The translations under genes and the position numbers were made by a program. This document shows, piece after piece, positions 1 to 8,060 of a DNA stretch of 41,902 nucleotides. Source of the DNA: Paenibacillus paridis (GTDB lineage Bacteria > Bacillota > Bacilli > Paenibacillales > Paenibacillaceae); the NCBI RefSeq assembly GCF_006345825.1, contig NZ_VCIX01000064.1, positions 320 to 42,221 of the forward strand, written 5' to 3'. Every line of letters starts with the position of its first letter. The first letter of the stretch is position 1. A model generated the notes under the pieces. It was not told the DNA's origin and searched no databases. It worked only from the letters and a program-made list of their open reading frames with translations.

Positions 1-2
1 AT

Positions 3-1322
3 AACTACGCAACAGAGTGGAACTTCACGACGGATACGGTAAGCGCGAATACGACTTTGTATGCGAAGTGGTCGGCGATTCCGATGTCGACGTACACGGT
101 AACGTTCGATTCGAAGGAAGGCAGTGCGGTAGCGAGCGCGGCCGGTATCCTCTCCGGAGCGACTGTAACGAAGCCATCCGATCCGACGAGATCGGGCTAC
201 ACGTTCTCGGGCTGGTATCGCGAAGATTACTACGCAACAGAGTGGAACTTCACGATGGATACGGTAAGCGCGAATACGACTTTGTATGCGAAGTGGACGA
301 AAGTTCCAAGCGGCGGCGTCGGTGGTGGAGGCTTAAGCGTTCCGGATAATGGCCCAGTCATCTCCGACAATGGAGAGTTGATGCTTCCTGGTGGTCGACC
401 GGGAACGGTTAGCTTGAGCGATAACAAGATCACCATCGAGATTCCAGCCGGCGCGACGGACGCGAGTTTGCGAGTGACAGTCGAGACCTTGTTGGACACG
501 GATGAATTGTTAAAGAATAAAGAAGTGCTGGTAAGCGAAGTCTTCGAAGTTTTGAAGAATGTCCCAGGTACCTTCAAGAGAAACATTACGTTGAAGCTAG
601 CCTTCGATCCGACGAAGCTAGGCGACGGCGAGCGTGCTTCCATCTTCTACTATGATGAAGAGAAGAAAGAATGGATGGAGATTGGCGGCGTCGTAAGAGG
701 CGGCTTCATTACCGCAGAGGTCAATCACTTTACAAAATTTGCCGTGTTAGCTGTAGGAGATACGGCGAAGCCGGTAATCGAATTCGGCGACATCGCCGGT
801 CACTGGGCGGAGGAAGCGATTCGCCAAGGAGCTAGCCAAGGGATTATGACTGGTTATCCAGACGGAACGTTCAAGCCAAATTTCAAGGTTACGCGAGCTC
901 AATTCGCCGTGATGCTAATGAATGCGATTAAGCCTGCAGGAGCAAAGGAGGAATTGGCCTTCGAGGATGCATCACAAATTCCTGCATGGGCTAAGAATGC
1001 CGTGGCGGAGGCTAAACAAGCTGGCATTATCAACGGTTATGACGATGGTACCTTCCGACCGAACGCTGAGATTACGCGAGTCGAGATGGCGGCGATGATC
1101 GTTAAGGCGCTAGATCTGACAGTCGAAGCGAATGCCGCGACCGGCTTCGCGGATAACAGTGAGATTCCGGCGTGGGCGAAGGGTGCGGTTGCTGCTCTCA
1201 AGGTGACCGGTTTGATGCAAGGAACGGGAGATAATCGGTTCGATTCCGAAGCTAAAGCAAGCCGAGCGGAAGCGGTGACGGTTCTCCTGCGAATGTTAGA
1301 GCAACAGAAAACAAAAGAATAA
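3..1322 (+). CDS. C-terminal part of an SLH-anchored surface protein with InlB-type repeats (5' end outside window)
   Basis: The frame is open from the first bases of the window, so the gene starts upstream; the stop is TAA at 1320-1322. Visible modules in order are: the end of one and one complete InlB/Listeria-Bacteroides repeat (pattern YTVTFDSKEG...GYTFSGWY...TTLYAKW); a short Gly-rich linker; a module of about 150 residues with an IPAGAT motif, as seen in ZU5-like modules; and three SLH domains, each with the FxDxxxxWAxxAI...GYxDGTFxPN pattern. SLH domains bind pyruvylated secondary cell-wall polymer, so the protein is expected on the cell surface. The ligand of the repeat part is unknown. 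A strong terminator follows directly. The family assignment is confident; the function is not. Confidence 0.9.
   Translation, partial: NYATEWNFTTDTVSANTTLYAKWSAIPMSTYTVTFDSKEGSAVASAAGILSGATVTKPSDPTRSGYTFSGWYREDYYATEWNFTMDTVSANTTLYAKWTKVPSGGVGGGGLSVPDNGPVISDNGELMLPGGRPGTVSLSDNKITIEIPAGATDASLRVTVETLLDTDELLKNKEVLVSEVFEVLKNVPGTFKRNITLKLAFDPTKLGDGERASIFYYDEEKKEWMEIGGVVRGGFITAEVNHFTKFAVLAVGDTAKPVIEFGDIAGHWAEEAIRQGASQGIMTGYPDGTFKPNFKVTRAQFAVMLMNAIKPAGAKEELAFEDASQIPAWAKNAVAEAKQAGIINGYDDGTFRPNAEITRVEMAAMIVKALDLTVEANAATGFADNSEIPAWAKGAVAALKVTGLMQGTGDNRFDSEAKASRAEAVTVLLRMLEQQKTKE
4..296 (+). repeat. Direct repeat of the InlB-type module, period 225 bp
   Basis: Bases 4-71 recur at 229-296 with a single visible change (a C/T in the ACGACGG versus ACGATGG stretch). 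The offset is exactly 225 bp, or 75 codons, the size of one InlB-type repeat. Such identity at DNA level points to recent duplication or gene conversion within the array, most of which lies outside the window. Confidence 0.85.
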
Positions 1323-1339
1323 ACCGGATTGATGAGAGA

Positions 1340-1367
1340 CCCCTGTGCCCTATAGCACAGGGGTTTT
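1340..1367 (+). terminator. Rho-independent terminator after the SLH protein gene
   Basis: A perfect 9-bp stem CCCCTGTGC / GCACAGGGG with a 6-nt loop is followed by TTTT. It begins 18 bp after the stop codon of the surface-protein gene. Confidence 0.9.
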
Positions 1368-1412
1368 GCAATTGTCACAAAATTGTAAAAGGGAATTGTC
1401 CAATTAAATCGA

Positions 1413-1428
1413 ATATAATCGATTATAT
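1413..1428. promoter_or_regulatory. 16-bp perfect palindrome in the promoter region of the LuxR-type gene
   Basis: ATATAATCGATTATAT is a perfect palindrome 36 bp before the start codon of the MalT-like gene and contains a TATAAT that could serve as its -10 element. A dimeric regulator could bind here, but nothing identifies one. A chance AT-rich palindrome is possible. Confidence 0.35.
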
Positions 1429-1463
1429 GGAATTTTTAATTTAGGCGTTTGGAGGCTTTGAAT

Positions 1464-4013
1464 ATGATTCGTAGTACCAAATATCTCATTCCCCCAGCGC
1501 GCAGATCTTTGGTGACTAGGCCGCAACTGACGCGCAAGCTTGAGGAAGGCATGGAGACCAAGTTGACTTTGCTATCGGCCCAAGCGGGCTACGGCAAAAC
1601 GACAGCTTTAAGCGAATGGGCGAGGCAATGCCGAGCTTCGGTTGCCTGGGTCTCCCTGGATAAATACGATAACGATTGGGGCGCATTCTGGAGCTGCGTC
1701 TTAGCTTCCATACGAGAAAGACTGCCGCTGTTCGGGGAATCGATCGAATTCCTGCTTGAGCAAGAGTCTGCGGCTTCCATCGATTTCGCGGTATCAGCGT
1801 TTCTGAACGAGCTAAGCTCGATTCGCGGCGATTTTGTACTCATCCTGGACGATTATCACGTCATCGAGAATGCGTTCGTTAACGAGTCGATCCGATATAT
1901 GCTTGAGCATCTGCCTCCGTACTTCCATCTCTATATCGCAAGCCGCACCGAGCTGTCTTTTCCCACGACCAGACTTCTTGCCAAGGGCGAGATCAACGTT
2001 ATTCGAATAGAAGACATGCGATTCGCTTTGGAGGAGGGAGTAGTTTTCTTCCGAGAGATGACGAACTTATCGCTATCGATAAGGCAAATCTCTATGTTGT
2101 TTGAGCAGACGGAAGGTTGGGTAAGCGGACTTCAGCTTGCGGCTATCACGCTCAAACGAAGCAGCAATATCGCCGATACGATTCGCCAGTTCAGCGGCCG
2201 GCAGCGCCAAATCTCCGATTATCTATTGGAAGAAGTGTTCAGGCATCTGTCGGAATCCTCGCAGCAATTCCTGCTGGCTACCTCGGTTCTGAGCCGCATG
2301 AACGGGGAGCTGTGCGCGGCGGTGACGGGACAAGTCGACAGTCAGGTCCAACTGGAGCGGTTGGAGCAACTAAATTTGTTCATCATTCCGCTGGATGAGC
2401 AGCGCGATTGGTTCCGCTATCATCATCTGTTGTCCGAGTTCTTGCAGCAGCTGTGCGCTAGGGACTACCCGGAACTGTGGAGACTTTCCCATCATCGGGC
2501 TGCGTCCTGGCATGAGAACGAGGGGCTCTATGAAGAAGCGGTGGAGCATTATATTAGGACGGAACAGGCTGAAGATGCCGTCAGGATTATCGACCGCATC
2601 ATGCCGGAACTCTTGCAATCAAGGAGTCACGTGGTTCGAAGATGGATTAACGCCTTGCCGGAGAGCAGCTTTGCACACAGGCCGATGTTCCAGCTGTATC
2701 GCATATCGCAGTTCCTGATGGATCGGGATTGGGAGCAAGGACTGCGTAAGGCCGAGCAAGCGGAGAGACGGTTCGAAGCCATGAAGGCGTCCATCCCTGA
2801 GCCGGAATGGAAGCAACTGATGGGCAATCTCTATTACTTACATGCACTCTTCTTCCGAATGCAGCAGAATATGCCGCGAGCCCTTCATTATTTTGAGCTG
2901 TTGGAGCATTATTTGCCAGAGGGGAGCAGCCTCCAGAAAGCCTCGACCAAACGTTATTTAGGTCACGAGGGATTCGGGGATCCGCTCTCGCTGACCGTCG
3001 ATCTGCACGGGATGGAACAATTCCAGCTTAAGCTGATAACGATGTGGGGGAAGAAGCCGAACTATCCCTTTGTCGGCTACGCGTATCTATCCTATAGTTC
3101 GCTTATGCACGAGTGGAACCGGTTGGACGAGGCGGAGTCGTACATTGGACAAGCGCTCAGCCGAAGTGATCTTCGTGCCAACGTATGGACTTGGATTCAT
3201 CTGGGCGTTGTGTCATCCCGACTCAAGCAGGCTCTCGGAAGAGAGGAGGAAGCTATCGAATCGCTTACCCATCTCGGTTCGAGCGTCGACTCGCCAGATC
3301 AGCCTATTATTTGGAAAAGAATCAAGGCGGAACAAGCCAGGCTGTATCTGCTTCAAGGGCAGCGTCAGAAGGCATACGATTGGCTCGAACAGAGTGGAAT
3401 GTCGCATTCGGACGAAGTTTCGGCCCGGTATTTTGAAGAGTATCTAATAATGGTCAGGGTGATTGCGGGGAAAGGACGGATCGAGGATGCGCTGCAATTG
3501 TTCGAGAAGCTGGAGCGCCTTGCGGACAAGGAAAATCGTCTGCGAGAACGGATCAGGTTGAAGATCTTGCATAGCATGGTCCTTCGGCAATCCAAGGAGC
3601 CCCAAGCAGCCTTTGCACCGCTGGTTATTGCCTTGAGGCTCTCGGAACCGCTGGGCTACATCCGCAGCTTCCTTGATGAAGGCCCTCTGATGGTTGAGAT
3701 GCTTGCCGAGCTTCTGAATCAGCAGCAAAAGACAGCATTGACATTGTTGCCCTCGAACTATATCCGTCTGCTTCTCAATGCTATGAACAGCGATTCGTCT
3801 CCAAAATCTTTGTCAGACGAGACTCTGACCGAGAAGGAAGAGAAGGTGTTTGAATTGCTTGCGGAGGGATTCATCTATAAGGAGATTGCCGATCAATTAA
3901 ATGTCACTCGAGATACGGTGAAGTTCCATTTGAAGAACATTTATCGCAAGTTAAGGGTAGATAACCGGGCTGAGGCAATCATGTTAGCCAAGGGATATAG
4001 GAAACGAGTTTGA
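1464..4013 (+). CDS. MalT-like LuxR-family transcriptional activator (STAND ATPase, 849 aa)
   Basis: Large ATP-dependent LuxR regulator of the MalT type. It should bind DNA only after an inducer and ATP trigger assembly. The N-terminal half carries a P-loop NTPase: Walker A AGYGKTT at about residues 41-47 and a Walker B-like strand VLILDDYH near residue 130. The middle is helical and TPR-like, as in MalT. The C-terminus (about residues 785-849) has a LuxR helix-turn-helix: LTEKEEKVFELLAEG, then KEIADQLNVTRDTVKFHLKN. I chose ATG 1464 because GGAGG at 1451-1455 sits 8 nt before it; an upstream in-frame TTG at 1449 is too close to that site. The gene stands alone between a surface-protein gene and mobile-element debris, so its target is unknown. 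The effector cannot be read from the sequence. Confidence 0.9.
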   Translation: MIRSTKYLIPPARRSLVTRPQLTRKLEEGMETKLTLLSAQAGYGKTTALSEWARQCRASVAWVSLDKYDNDWGAFWSCVLASIRERLPLFGESIEFLLEQESAASIDFAVSAFLNELSSIRGDFVLILDDYHVIENAFVNESIRYMLEHLPPYFHLYIASRTELSFPTTRLLAKGEINVIRIEDMRFALEEGVVFFREMTNLSLSIRQISMLFEQTEGWVSGLQLAAITLKRSSNIADTIRQFSGRQRQISDYLLEEVFRHLSESSQQFLLATSVLSRMNGELCAAVTGQVDSQVQLERLEQLNLFIIPLDEQRDWFRYHHLLSEFLQQLCARDYPELWRLSHHRAASWHENEGLYEEAVEHYIRTEQAEDAVRIIDRIMPELLQSRSHVVRRWINALPESSFAHRPMFQLYRISQFLMDRDWEQGLRKAEQAERRFEAMKASIPEPEWKQLMGNLYYLHALFFRMQQNMPRALHYFELLEHYLPEGSSLQKASTKRYLGHEGFGDPLSLTVDLHGMEQFQLKLITMWGKKPNYPFVGYAYLSYSSLMHEWNRLDEAESYIGQALSRSDLRANVWTWIHLGVVSSRLKQALGREEEAIESLTHLGSSVDSPDQPIIWKRIKAEQARLYLLQGQRQKAYDWLEQSGMSHSDEVSARYFEEYLIMVRVIAGKGRIEDALQLFEKLERLADKENRLRERIRLKILHSMVLRQSKEPQAAFAPLVIALRLSEPLGYIRSFLDEGPLMVEMLAELLNQQQKTALTLLPSNYIRLLLNAMNSDSSPKSLSDETLTEKEEKVFELLAEGFIYKEIADQLNVTRDTVKFHLKNIYRKLRVDNRAEAIMLAKGYRKRV

Positions 4014-4068
4014 GCGATTGGCGTGTAAGCTTGAGAGCGGGGAATTTTAATGGATAAGCTTCGAATAG

Positions 4069-4230
4069 TTTAGCGCCCAAACAAGAACGCCTTGCGAAGG
4101 ATGTCCCTACAACTTTTATAAAAACAATACTCATACAAAAGGGGGCTCTAATACTTGGACAGTGTTTAGCTCAGTTGAGCGTACACAAGCGAAGTTTATG
4201 GTAGATTTTAGTAAAATGCAACCTTGTTAG
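4069..4230 (+). pseudogene. Possible 3' fragment of an unrecognised gene
   Basis: A 53-codon stretch without stops, bounded by TAG at 4066 and TAG at 4228, has no plausible start and no ribosome binding site. Its translation contains SNTWTVFSSVERTQAKFMVD and ends FSKMQPC. The composition looks protein-like and a terminator follows 57 bp later, as would fit the tail of a truncated gene. I do not recognise the family. It lies beside other gene scraps, which makes a remnant plausible, but a chance open frame is not excluded. Confidence 0.25.
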
Positions 4231-4286
4231 GAGCTCTACTACTGTCTACAGAATCGATATCCAGAACAAACAACATGACTCTATTT

Positions 4287-4317
4287 GAGGCTGCCTTCGG
4301 GTAGCCTCATTTTTTTA
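4287..4317 (+). terminator. Rho-independent terminator
   Basis: The stem GAGGCTGCC / GGTAGCCTC (one G-T pair) closes a TTCG tetraloop and is followed by ATTTTTTT. It lies between the MalT-like gene and the tnsA remnant and may have belonged to the truncated gene at 4069-4230. Confidence 0.85.
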
Positions 4318-4340
4318 TATCATTTTGGGGGTGGTTCATC

Positions 4341-4812
4341 ATGGCCAAACGGAAACGGGAGATCACAGAAACAAAGATCGATCGATTTATTAGAGAAGGA
4401 AGAGGTTAAGGAACAAACAAATATTATCTTCCATGGCTTCGGATTCAGAATGTTCCCTCGGATGGCAGAGCCACTCGTGGTTTAGGCTGGACAACGGGCA
4501 GAAGGCATGAGCTTCTTTCAGATATAGAACGTGATTATTGCTATCTATTGGATTCTTCAGATAATTTGTCGGATATTCATGAGCAGTTCCCTATAGCTTC
4601 CGTTGGAAGAAACTAAGTTGATAGCAGAAAAAATAAGTGTAAAGCACCCTGGTGATTCGAAGACAGGCGTGGACATTGTAATGACAACTGATTTTCTTGT
4701 TACACATAAGGATAAGCACTACGCAAGAACGCTTAATCCATTTTCGGAATTAGAAAATGAGCGAACAATCGCAAAATTTGACATTGAGTGTGTTTACTGG
4801 GAAGAACGGCAT
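4341..4812 (+). pseudogene. tnsA: tnsA remnant (Tn7-like transposition endonuclease), broken and truncated
   Basis: Translation in two joined frames gives a TnsA-like N-terminal nuclease domain. It starts MAKRKREITETKIDRFI at ATG 4341, behind GGGGGTGG. Codon 23 is TAA (4407-4409), at a point where I expect Gln in GRGQG. The frame then continues through YYLPWLRIQNVP and GWTTGRRHELLSDIERDY to HEQFPI. An extra G at about 4596 shifts the frame, which resumes as LPLEETKLIAEKISVKHP, VMTTDFLVT and ARTLNPFSELENERT, ending YWEERH near 4812. TnsA is the restriction-enzyme-like partner of TnsB. The Glu and Asp of its active site seem present (IERDY, TTDF), but the position where I expect the catalytic Lys (after ART) reads Asn. 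The C-terminal winged-helix domain and tnsB/tnsC are absent, so the gene is dead. Family identity rests on recalled TnsA sequences. Confidence 0.8.
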
Positions 4813-4936
4813 GGTGCCCAAGACGGCCGGCCTCTCGCTATTCGGCGATCAGGCCAAGATCTCGACTTGAGCGAAGGAAGCAGTCGGACAGTCCGTGGAA
4901 GCGGGAATCGTGACCGGAAAGGACAAGGGCAATCAC
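4811..4936 (+). pseudogene. SLH-domain fragment fused to the tnsA remnant
   Basis: Just after the TnsA similarity stops, another frame reads LSLFGDQAKIST, a TGA at 4868-4870, then AKEAVGQSVEAGIVTG and KDKGN. This matches the SLH pattern FxDxxxIxxWAxxAVxxxVxxGIVxGxxxGxF, with the TGA exactly where the near-invariant Trp belongs (TGG to TGA). It is about 35 residues of one SLH domain and has no start of its own. It is not a copy of the SLH domains at 780-1300, whose sequence differs. It was probably left by recombination or insertion. Confidence 0.6.
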
Positions 4937-4939
4937 GCT

Positions 4940-5047
4940 TTATGCCGTTTCTCCTTGCGAGGATTAGTTAAGGTTCATATGAAGTTTGGGATTGTAGCGT
5001 TGGCCGGCAACCTACTAAAAATAGCAGGAAGCCACCTTGCTGCATAA
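4940..5047 (+). mobile_element. C-terminal scrap of an IS1182-like transposase
   Basis: In the same frame as the SLH scrap, the last 35 codons read RFSLRGLVKVHMKFG then IVALAGNLLKIAG, ending SHLAA and TAA at 5045-5047. The pattern RG-x-x-KV-x-x-x-FG-x-x-ALA-x-NL-x-K-x-A resembles the C-terminal end of DDE transposases of the IS1182 group. Only the tail remains. The hairpin that follows at 5056-5103 may be part of the element end. The assignment rests on a short motif. Confidence 0.45.
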
Positions 5048-5055
5048 GCAGAAAC

Positions 5056-5103
5056 AAAAAAAGGCTGGACGGAAAACCTTTCGTTTTCACGCCCAACCTT
5101 TTT
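5056..5103. terminator. Bidirectional terminator-like hairpin
   Basis: A run of A, an imperfect stem (AAAAAGG and GAAAAC pairing with GTTTTC and CCTTTTT) and a run of T allow termination on either strand. On the minus strand it would end the GH32-like gene, whose stop is 81 bp away. On the plus strand it follows the transposase scrap. Confidence 0.7.
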
Positions 5104-5183
5104 GTTATGGGTACTTATTGGACAGCCGCTCTTATTCGAAGTAAGCATTCGGGTGGTGTTGCCGCTATGGCAGATTGCAGGTA

Positions 5184-6698
5184 TCAGGCCATTTCCCAAA
5201 TGTTTAAATCCGTGATAGAGCCACTCGCATCTTCGGAATAGAACCCGAGATGGGAGAGGGTCAGCGGTTGATCGAGACGGTAAGAGATGGCGTAGTCGTC
5301 GTTAATGAACAGCTCGACACATTCGTTGCGTACAAAAAGGCGAAGCCGGAACTCCGTATTGTAAGCCAATGGCCATGGCTTGTGTGCTGCAATCTCAAGG
5401 ACATTAGGCACACCCCAGCCGTTCTTCACATCCCCGAGCTCTAGGCGATTGTGCCGTACATTCAGAAACAGGCAGAACCGTCGCTCTCCCACAAAGATAC
5501 CGACGCCCGCGCCCTCATTTACCGTTACTATGCATTCGATCACGCGGCCATCGCTCCAGTCCACGCTGCTTGGGGTCGGGGACGACGCATGTGGGAGGTC
5601 TCGCTCGATGCCTCCCGTGCTTCCCTGGTTATTGAAACTCAGCGTCCGATCGTCCTCTGACTGCCAGATCACGGATGGAAGCCGTCCGGGCTGACGGAGC
5701 ACGCGGTACAAGGAGAACGAAATCCCGCTGCTCACCAACCCTCCTTTAACGGATTCACAGCCCTCCCAATATTCCAGCTTTAGCACCCATGGCTCGCGCT
5801 CGACGATCCGCTTGGGCAGGCCGACGCGGCCGTCAATATGGTCATTCCCCCAGAAATGATAGAAGAGATATCCGGATTCGTATGGAATCACACGGCCTAC
5901 ATAAGCCATCACGACATTGGCGTGATCGCGGATGCCGACCAGCATCGGATCCTCAGGCGGCAGACGGTAGGGGCCGTGCAGGTTCTCGGACACAACGTAG
6001 TAGGTCCCGCCGGACCGGGCCAGAGCCCGGTCGTCGTATCGCCAGCCGTGCTGCGTCACGGTTGAGAACATGACGTAATGTCGGCCGTTGAAGCTGAGGT
6101 GTTCGGGAACTTCGTAGTTGGGAAACAGATCCTCGGCTGTCCCAGGGGGCAGCGCCTCCCAGTAGATCCCGTCCATGGAAGTCATGACGCCGAGCACGCC
6201 GGCCTTCGCTTTCAGCTTCCGCTCCGCAGCGTGCGCGGTCAGAAAGCCGGTGTAGGGCGGCGGGGCATCCTGCAAGGCATTGACGATACCAAGCGAATCC
6301 CAGCGCGGCAATTCCTCGACACAATCATCGGGATCGTCCAAGTAATAGGCAGGGTCCGGCCGCAGCACAACGTCGTCGATACGTTCCCAGTTGTAGAGAT
6401 CTTTGCTGCGGGCAAAACGAATTTGTTGATGGCCTGGGATGAGCTCCTCGGAGTAATTCAGGATGAAATCTTCACCAATTCGCTGTACCATGCCGGTGCC
6501 CAGCCAAGCGGCGTCCGGGTGCTTCTCCAGAACGGGACCATGCTCCTTCCAATGCAGCAGATCGGAGGAGACGGCCATACTGATTCCGTTCCAGCGTTCG
6601 GCTCCTGGTGTGATGCGGATATAGAACAGATGATAGCGGTTGTTGTGTGGCACGATCCAACAATCCCAAAGACGATCCTCCTGTGGTTTGTAGAGCAT
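5184..6698 (-). CDS. GH32-like glycoside hydrolase (five-bladed propeller plus beta-sandwich), cytoplasmic
   Basis: 504 residues without a signal peptide, so it probably acts on imported sugars. The N-terminal two thirds show propeller blades of the GH32/GH43/GH68 superfamily: WDCWIVPHNNRYHLFYI, then SSDLLHWKEHGPVLE, ARSKDLYNWERID and VPEHLSFNGRHYVMFS. The SDLLHW and SKDLYNW repeats are typical of GH32. The C-terminal part (about residues 380-504) resembles the GH32 beta-sandwich (ELFINDDYAISYRL, GFYSEDASG). The classical WMNDPNG nucleophile motif of invertases is missing; the Asp of WDCW is the best candidate in its place, so fructan activity should not be assumed. ATG 6698 has AGGGAGG about 12 nt upstream, a slightly long spacing. 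A likely operator of the neighbouring GntR regulator lies at 6726-6748. It probably works with the GH38 enzyme on the same imported glycan. Confidence 0.75.
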   Translation of the reverse strand: MLYKPQEDRLWDCWIVPHNNRYHLFYIRITPGAERWNGISMAVSSDLLHWKEHGPVLEKHPDAAWLGTGMVQRIGEDFILNYSEELIPGHQQIRFARSKDLYNWERIDDVVLRPDPAYYLDDPDDCVEELPRWDSLGIVNALQDAPPPYTGFLTAHAAERKLKAKAGVLGVMTSMDGIYWEALPPGTAEDLFPNYEVPEHLSFNGRHYVMFSTVTQHGWRYDDRALARSGGTYYVVSENLHGPYRLPPEDPMLVGIRDHANVVMAYVGRVIPYESGYLFYHFWGNDHIDGRVGLPKRIVEREPWVLKLEYWEGCESVKGGLVSSGISFSLYRVLRQPGRLPSVIWQSEDDRTLSFNNQGSTGGIERDLPHASSPTPSSVDWSDGRVIECIVTVNEGAGVGIFVGERRFCLFLNVRHNRLELGDVKNGWGVPNVLEIAAHKPWPLAYNTEFRLRLFVRNECVELFINDDYAISYRLDQPLTLSHLGFYSEDASGSITDLNIWEMA

Positions 6699-6725
6699 TT
6701 TCGATACAAACCTCCCTAATATACA

Positions 6726-6748
6726 TATCTAAATACCAATATACCTAT
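6726..6748 (-). promoter_or_regulatory. Candidate operator of the GntR-type regulator before the GH32-like gene
   Basis: Read on the minus strand, 6728-6745 is GGTATATTGGTATTTAGA. It matches 15 of 18 positions of GGTATATAGGTATCTAAA at 8269-8286 before the GH38 gene. It lies 30 bp upstream of the start codon. Shared placement before two enzyme genes around the regulator supports an operator role. Confidence 0.6.
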
Positions 6749-6811
6749 AACACGTACAAGTATAAATCATGTTGTTTTCGCTGTAAAGGTGGAATTGTAA
6801 GAGAGGAGCTC

Positions 6812-6870
6812 CCTGAGTGAAATAGGCGCCTTTTAGTGGAGAAAGCGCAACGTGGTGAATTTCGCTCAGG
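6812..6870. repeat. Inverted repeat between regulator and GH32-like gene
   Basis: CCTGAGTGAAAT (6812-6823) and ATTTCGCTCAGG (6859-6870) pair over 12 positions with one mismatch, and the 35-nt loop contains a smaller GCGC-based stem. It follows the stop codon of the regulator gene (6888, minus strand) by 17 bp. It may slow or end transcription or protect the 3' end, although there is no T-run. Confidence 0.5.
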
Positions 6871-6887
6871 AAGTAGGGGCATCTTCA

Positions 6888-8060
6888 TTAAATAATATTA
6901 GTAGGCGGGGCGGTGGATTGCCGCACCACGAGATGAGTGGGCAGCGTCAGTTTTTTTCTCTCCTGCAGAGGGTTGTCAATAATCGAGAGCAGCAGCCTGG
7001 CGGCTTCAATGCCCAGCTTGCTTTCCTGTTGGACGACGCAAGTAGGCGGGATCCGGGAGATACCGGAATGCTCGAAGTCGTCGCAGAGTACGACCGACAG
7101 CTGTTCGGGCACGCGGAGGCCCAAGTTCTCCGCCGCCTGCAACGTGGCTAGACCACTATATGTCGTGGCGGCGAACACGGCGGTGACAGTAGGGTTCTGC
7201 TTCAGAAAAGCCTGAATGCGCAAAGTCATTCGCTCAAGCTGGTCGCCTTGCTTCTCCCGCTGCTCTGGCGTCAGCTCAGGGTCCTCCGACTCGAAGCAGG
7301 CGAGACGCGGGCCGAACGGGTAGTGATTGGCGGATAACGCCCGCTCATAGCCGGCGATCCGCTCCTCCAGGCTAGTTGTGTTGCGGTCGTGAACCACGAC
7401 GAATGCGATTTTCTGGTGCCCTAGCTCAATCAAATGGGACACAGCGTTGTAGGCGCCTCCGACATTATCCGAGCAGACGCAGTTGGTTTCCACTCCCCGC
7501 AAGTACCGGTCAATGACCACCACGGGAAATTTGTTCAGCGTCAGACGCAGAATCTCCTCGTTATAGGTCTCCCCGTCCACCGGAAAAATCATCACCCCGC
7601 GCACGCCCATACGGACGGAATCGACCAGCAGCTGGCGTTCCAACTCCTGTTCGTTACGTGTTGAGCGGACGATCAGCTGATAACCCTGTTCGGCCAGGTA
7701 ATATTCCGCTCCCGTCAGAATGCTCGCTGACAGGCTGCTCTGCATATGCGGGGTGAGCAGTACGATTAGCTTCATTGTGGACACACCAGCTTCGGCAGCT
7801 TGGAGGGGGATGGCACGGTTCTCTTCGCCAACCACTTGCGAAATATAGGAGCCTTTGCCTTGTATGCGGTAGATGAGCCCTTCCTTCACCAGCTCTGACA
7901 TCGCTTTTTTTACAGTAAAGCGGCTGACGTTAAATTTCTCGGCCAGCTCCAGCTCGGTCGGCAGTTGATCATCCGCTTGCCAGTGGAACTGCTGAATATT
8001 AGCCAATATATAATCTCTGATTTGTGAATAGAGGGGCGTACGTTTCGTGCTTCGTGTCAT
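6888..8060 (-). CDS. GntR-family repressor with LacI-type sugar-binding domain (AraR-like)
   Basis: 390 residues. The N-terminus (about 5-75) is a GntR winged helix: PLYSQIRDYILANI, DDQLPTELELAEKFNVSRFT, VKKAMSELVKEGLIYRIQG, GKGSYIS. From about residue 100 to the end it has a periplasmic-binding-protein fold of the LacI/GalR type (MKLIVLLTP, VDGETYNEEIL, VVVIDRYL, CVCSDNVGGAYNAVSHLIELGHQKIAFV, VPEQLSVVLCDD). This architecture is that of AraR, a repressor released from DNA by a sugar. It is divergent from the GH38 operon across a 248-bp region and upstream of the GH32-like gene. Three similar operator-like sequences sit before these three genes, so it probably represses both sides and itself. 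The inducer is unknown; a mannose-containing oligosaccharide is a guess from the GH38 gene. GGAG lies 13 nt before ATG 8060, a weak site. Confidence 0.88.
   Translation of the reverse strand: MTRSTKRTPLYSQIRDYILANIQQFHWQADDQLPTELELAEKFNVSRFTVKKAMSELVKEGLIYRIQGKGSYISQVVGEENRAIPLQAAEAGVSTMKLIVLLTPHMQSSLSASILTGAEYYLAEQGYQLIVRSTRNEQELERQLLVDSVRMGVRGVMIFPVDGETYNEEILRLTLNKFPVVVIDRYLRGVETNCVCSDNVGGAYNAVSHLIELGHQKIAFVVVHDRNTTSLEERIAGYERALSANHYPFGPRLACFESEDPELTPEQREKQGDQLERMTLRIQAFLKQNPTVTAVFAATTYSGLATLQAAENLGLRVPEQLSVVLCDDFEHSGISRIPPTCVVQQESKLGIEAARLLLSIIDNPLQERKKLTLPTHLVVRQSTAPPTNII

Noticed and set aside
4231..4340. Search for a Tn7-like left end beside the tnsA remnant
   Set aside because: No terminal TGT plus repeated TnsB-like sites could be recognised, so no transposon end is claimed.
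4975..5199. 74-codon minus-strand frame between the mobile debris and the GH32-like gene
   Set aside because: It runs across the terminator hairpin at 5056-5103 and overlaps the end of the GH32-like gene; the translation is not protein-like.
6078..6719. 213-codon open frame on the plus strand over the GH32-like gene
   Set aside because: Antisense shadow; the opposite strand has clear propeller motifs and a ribosome binding site.
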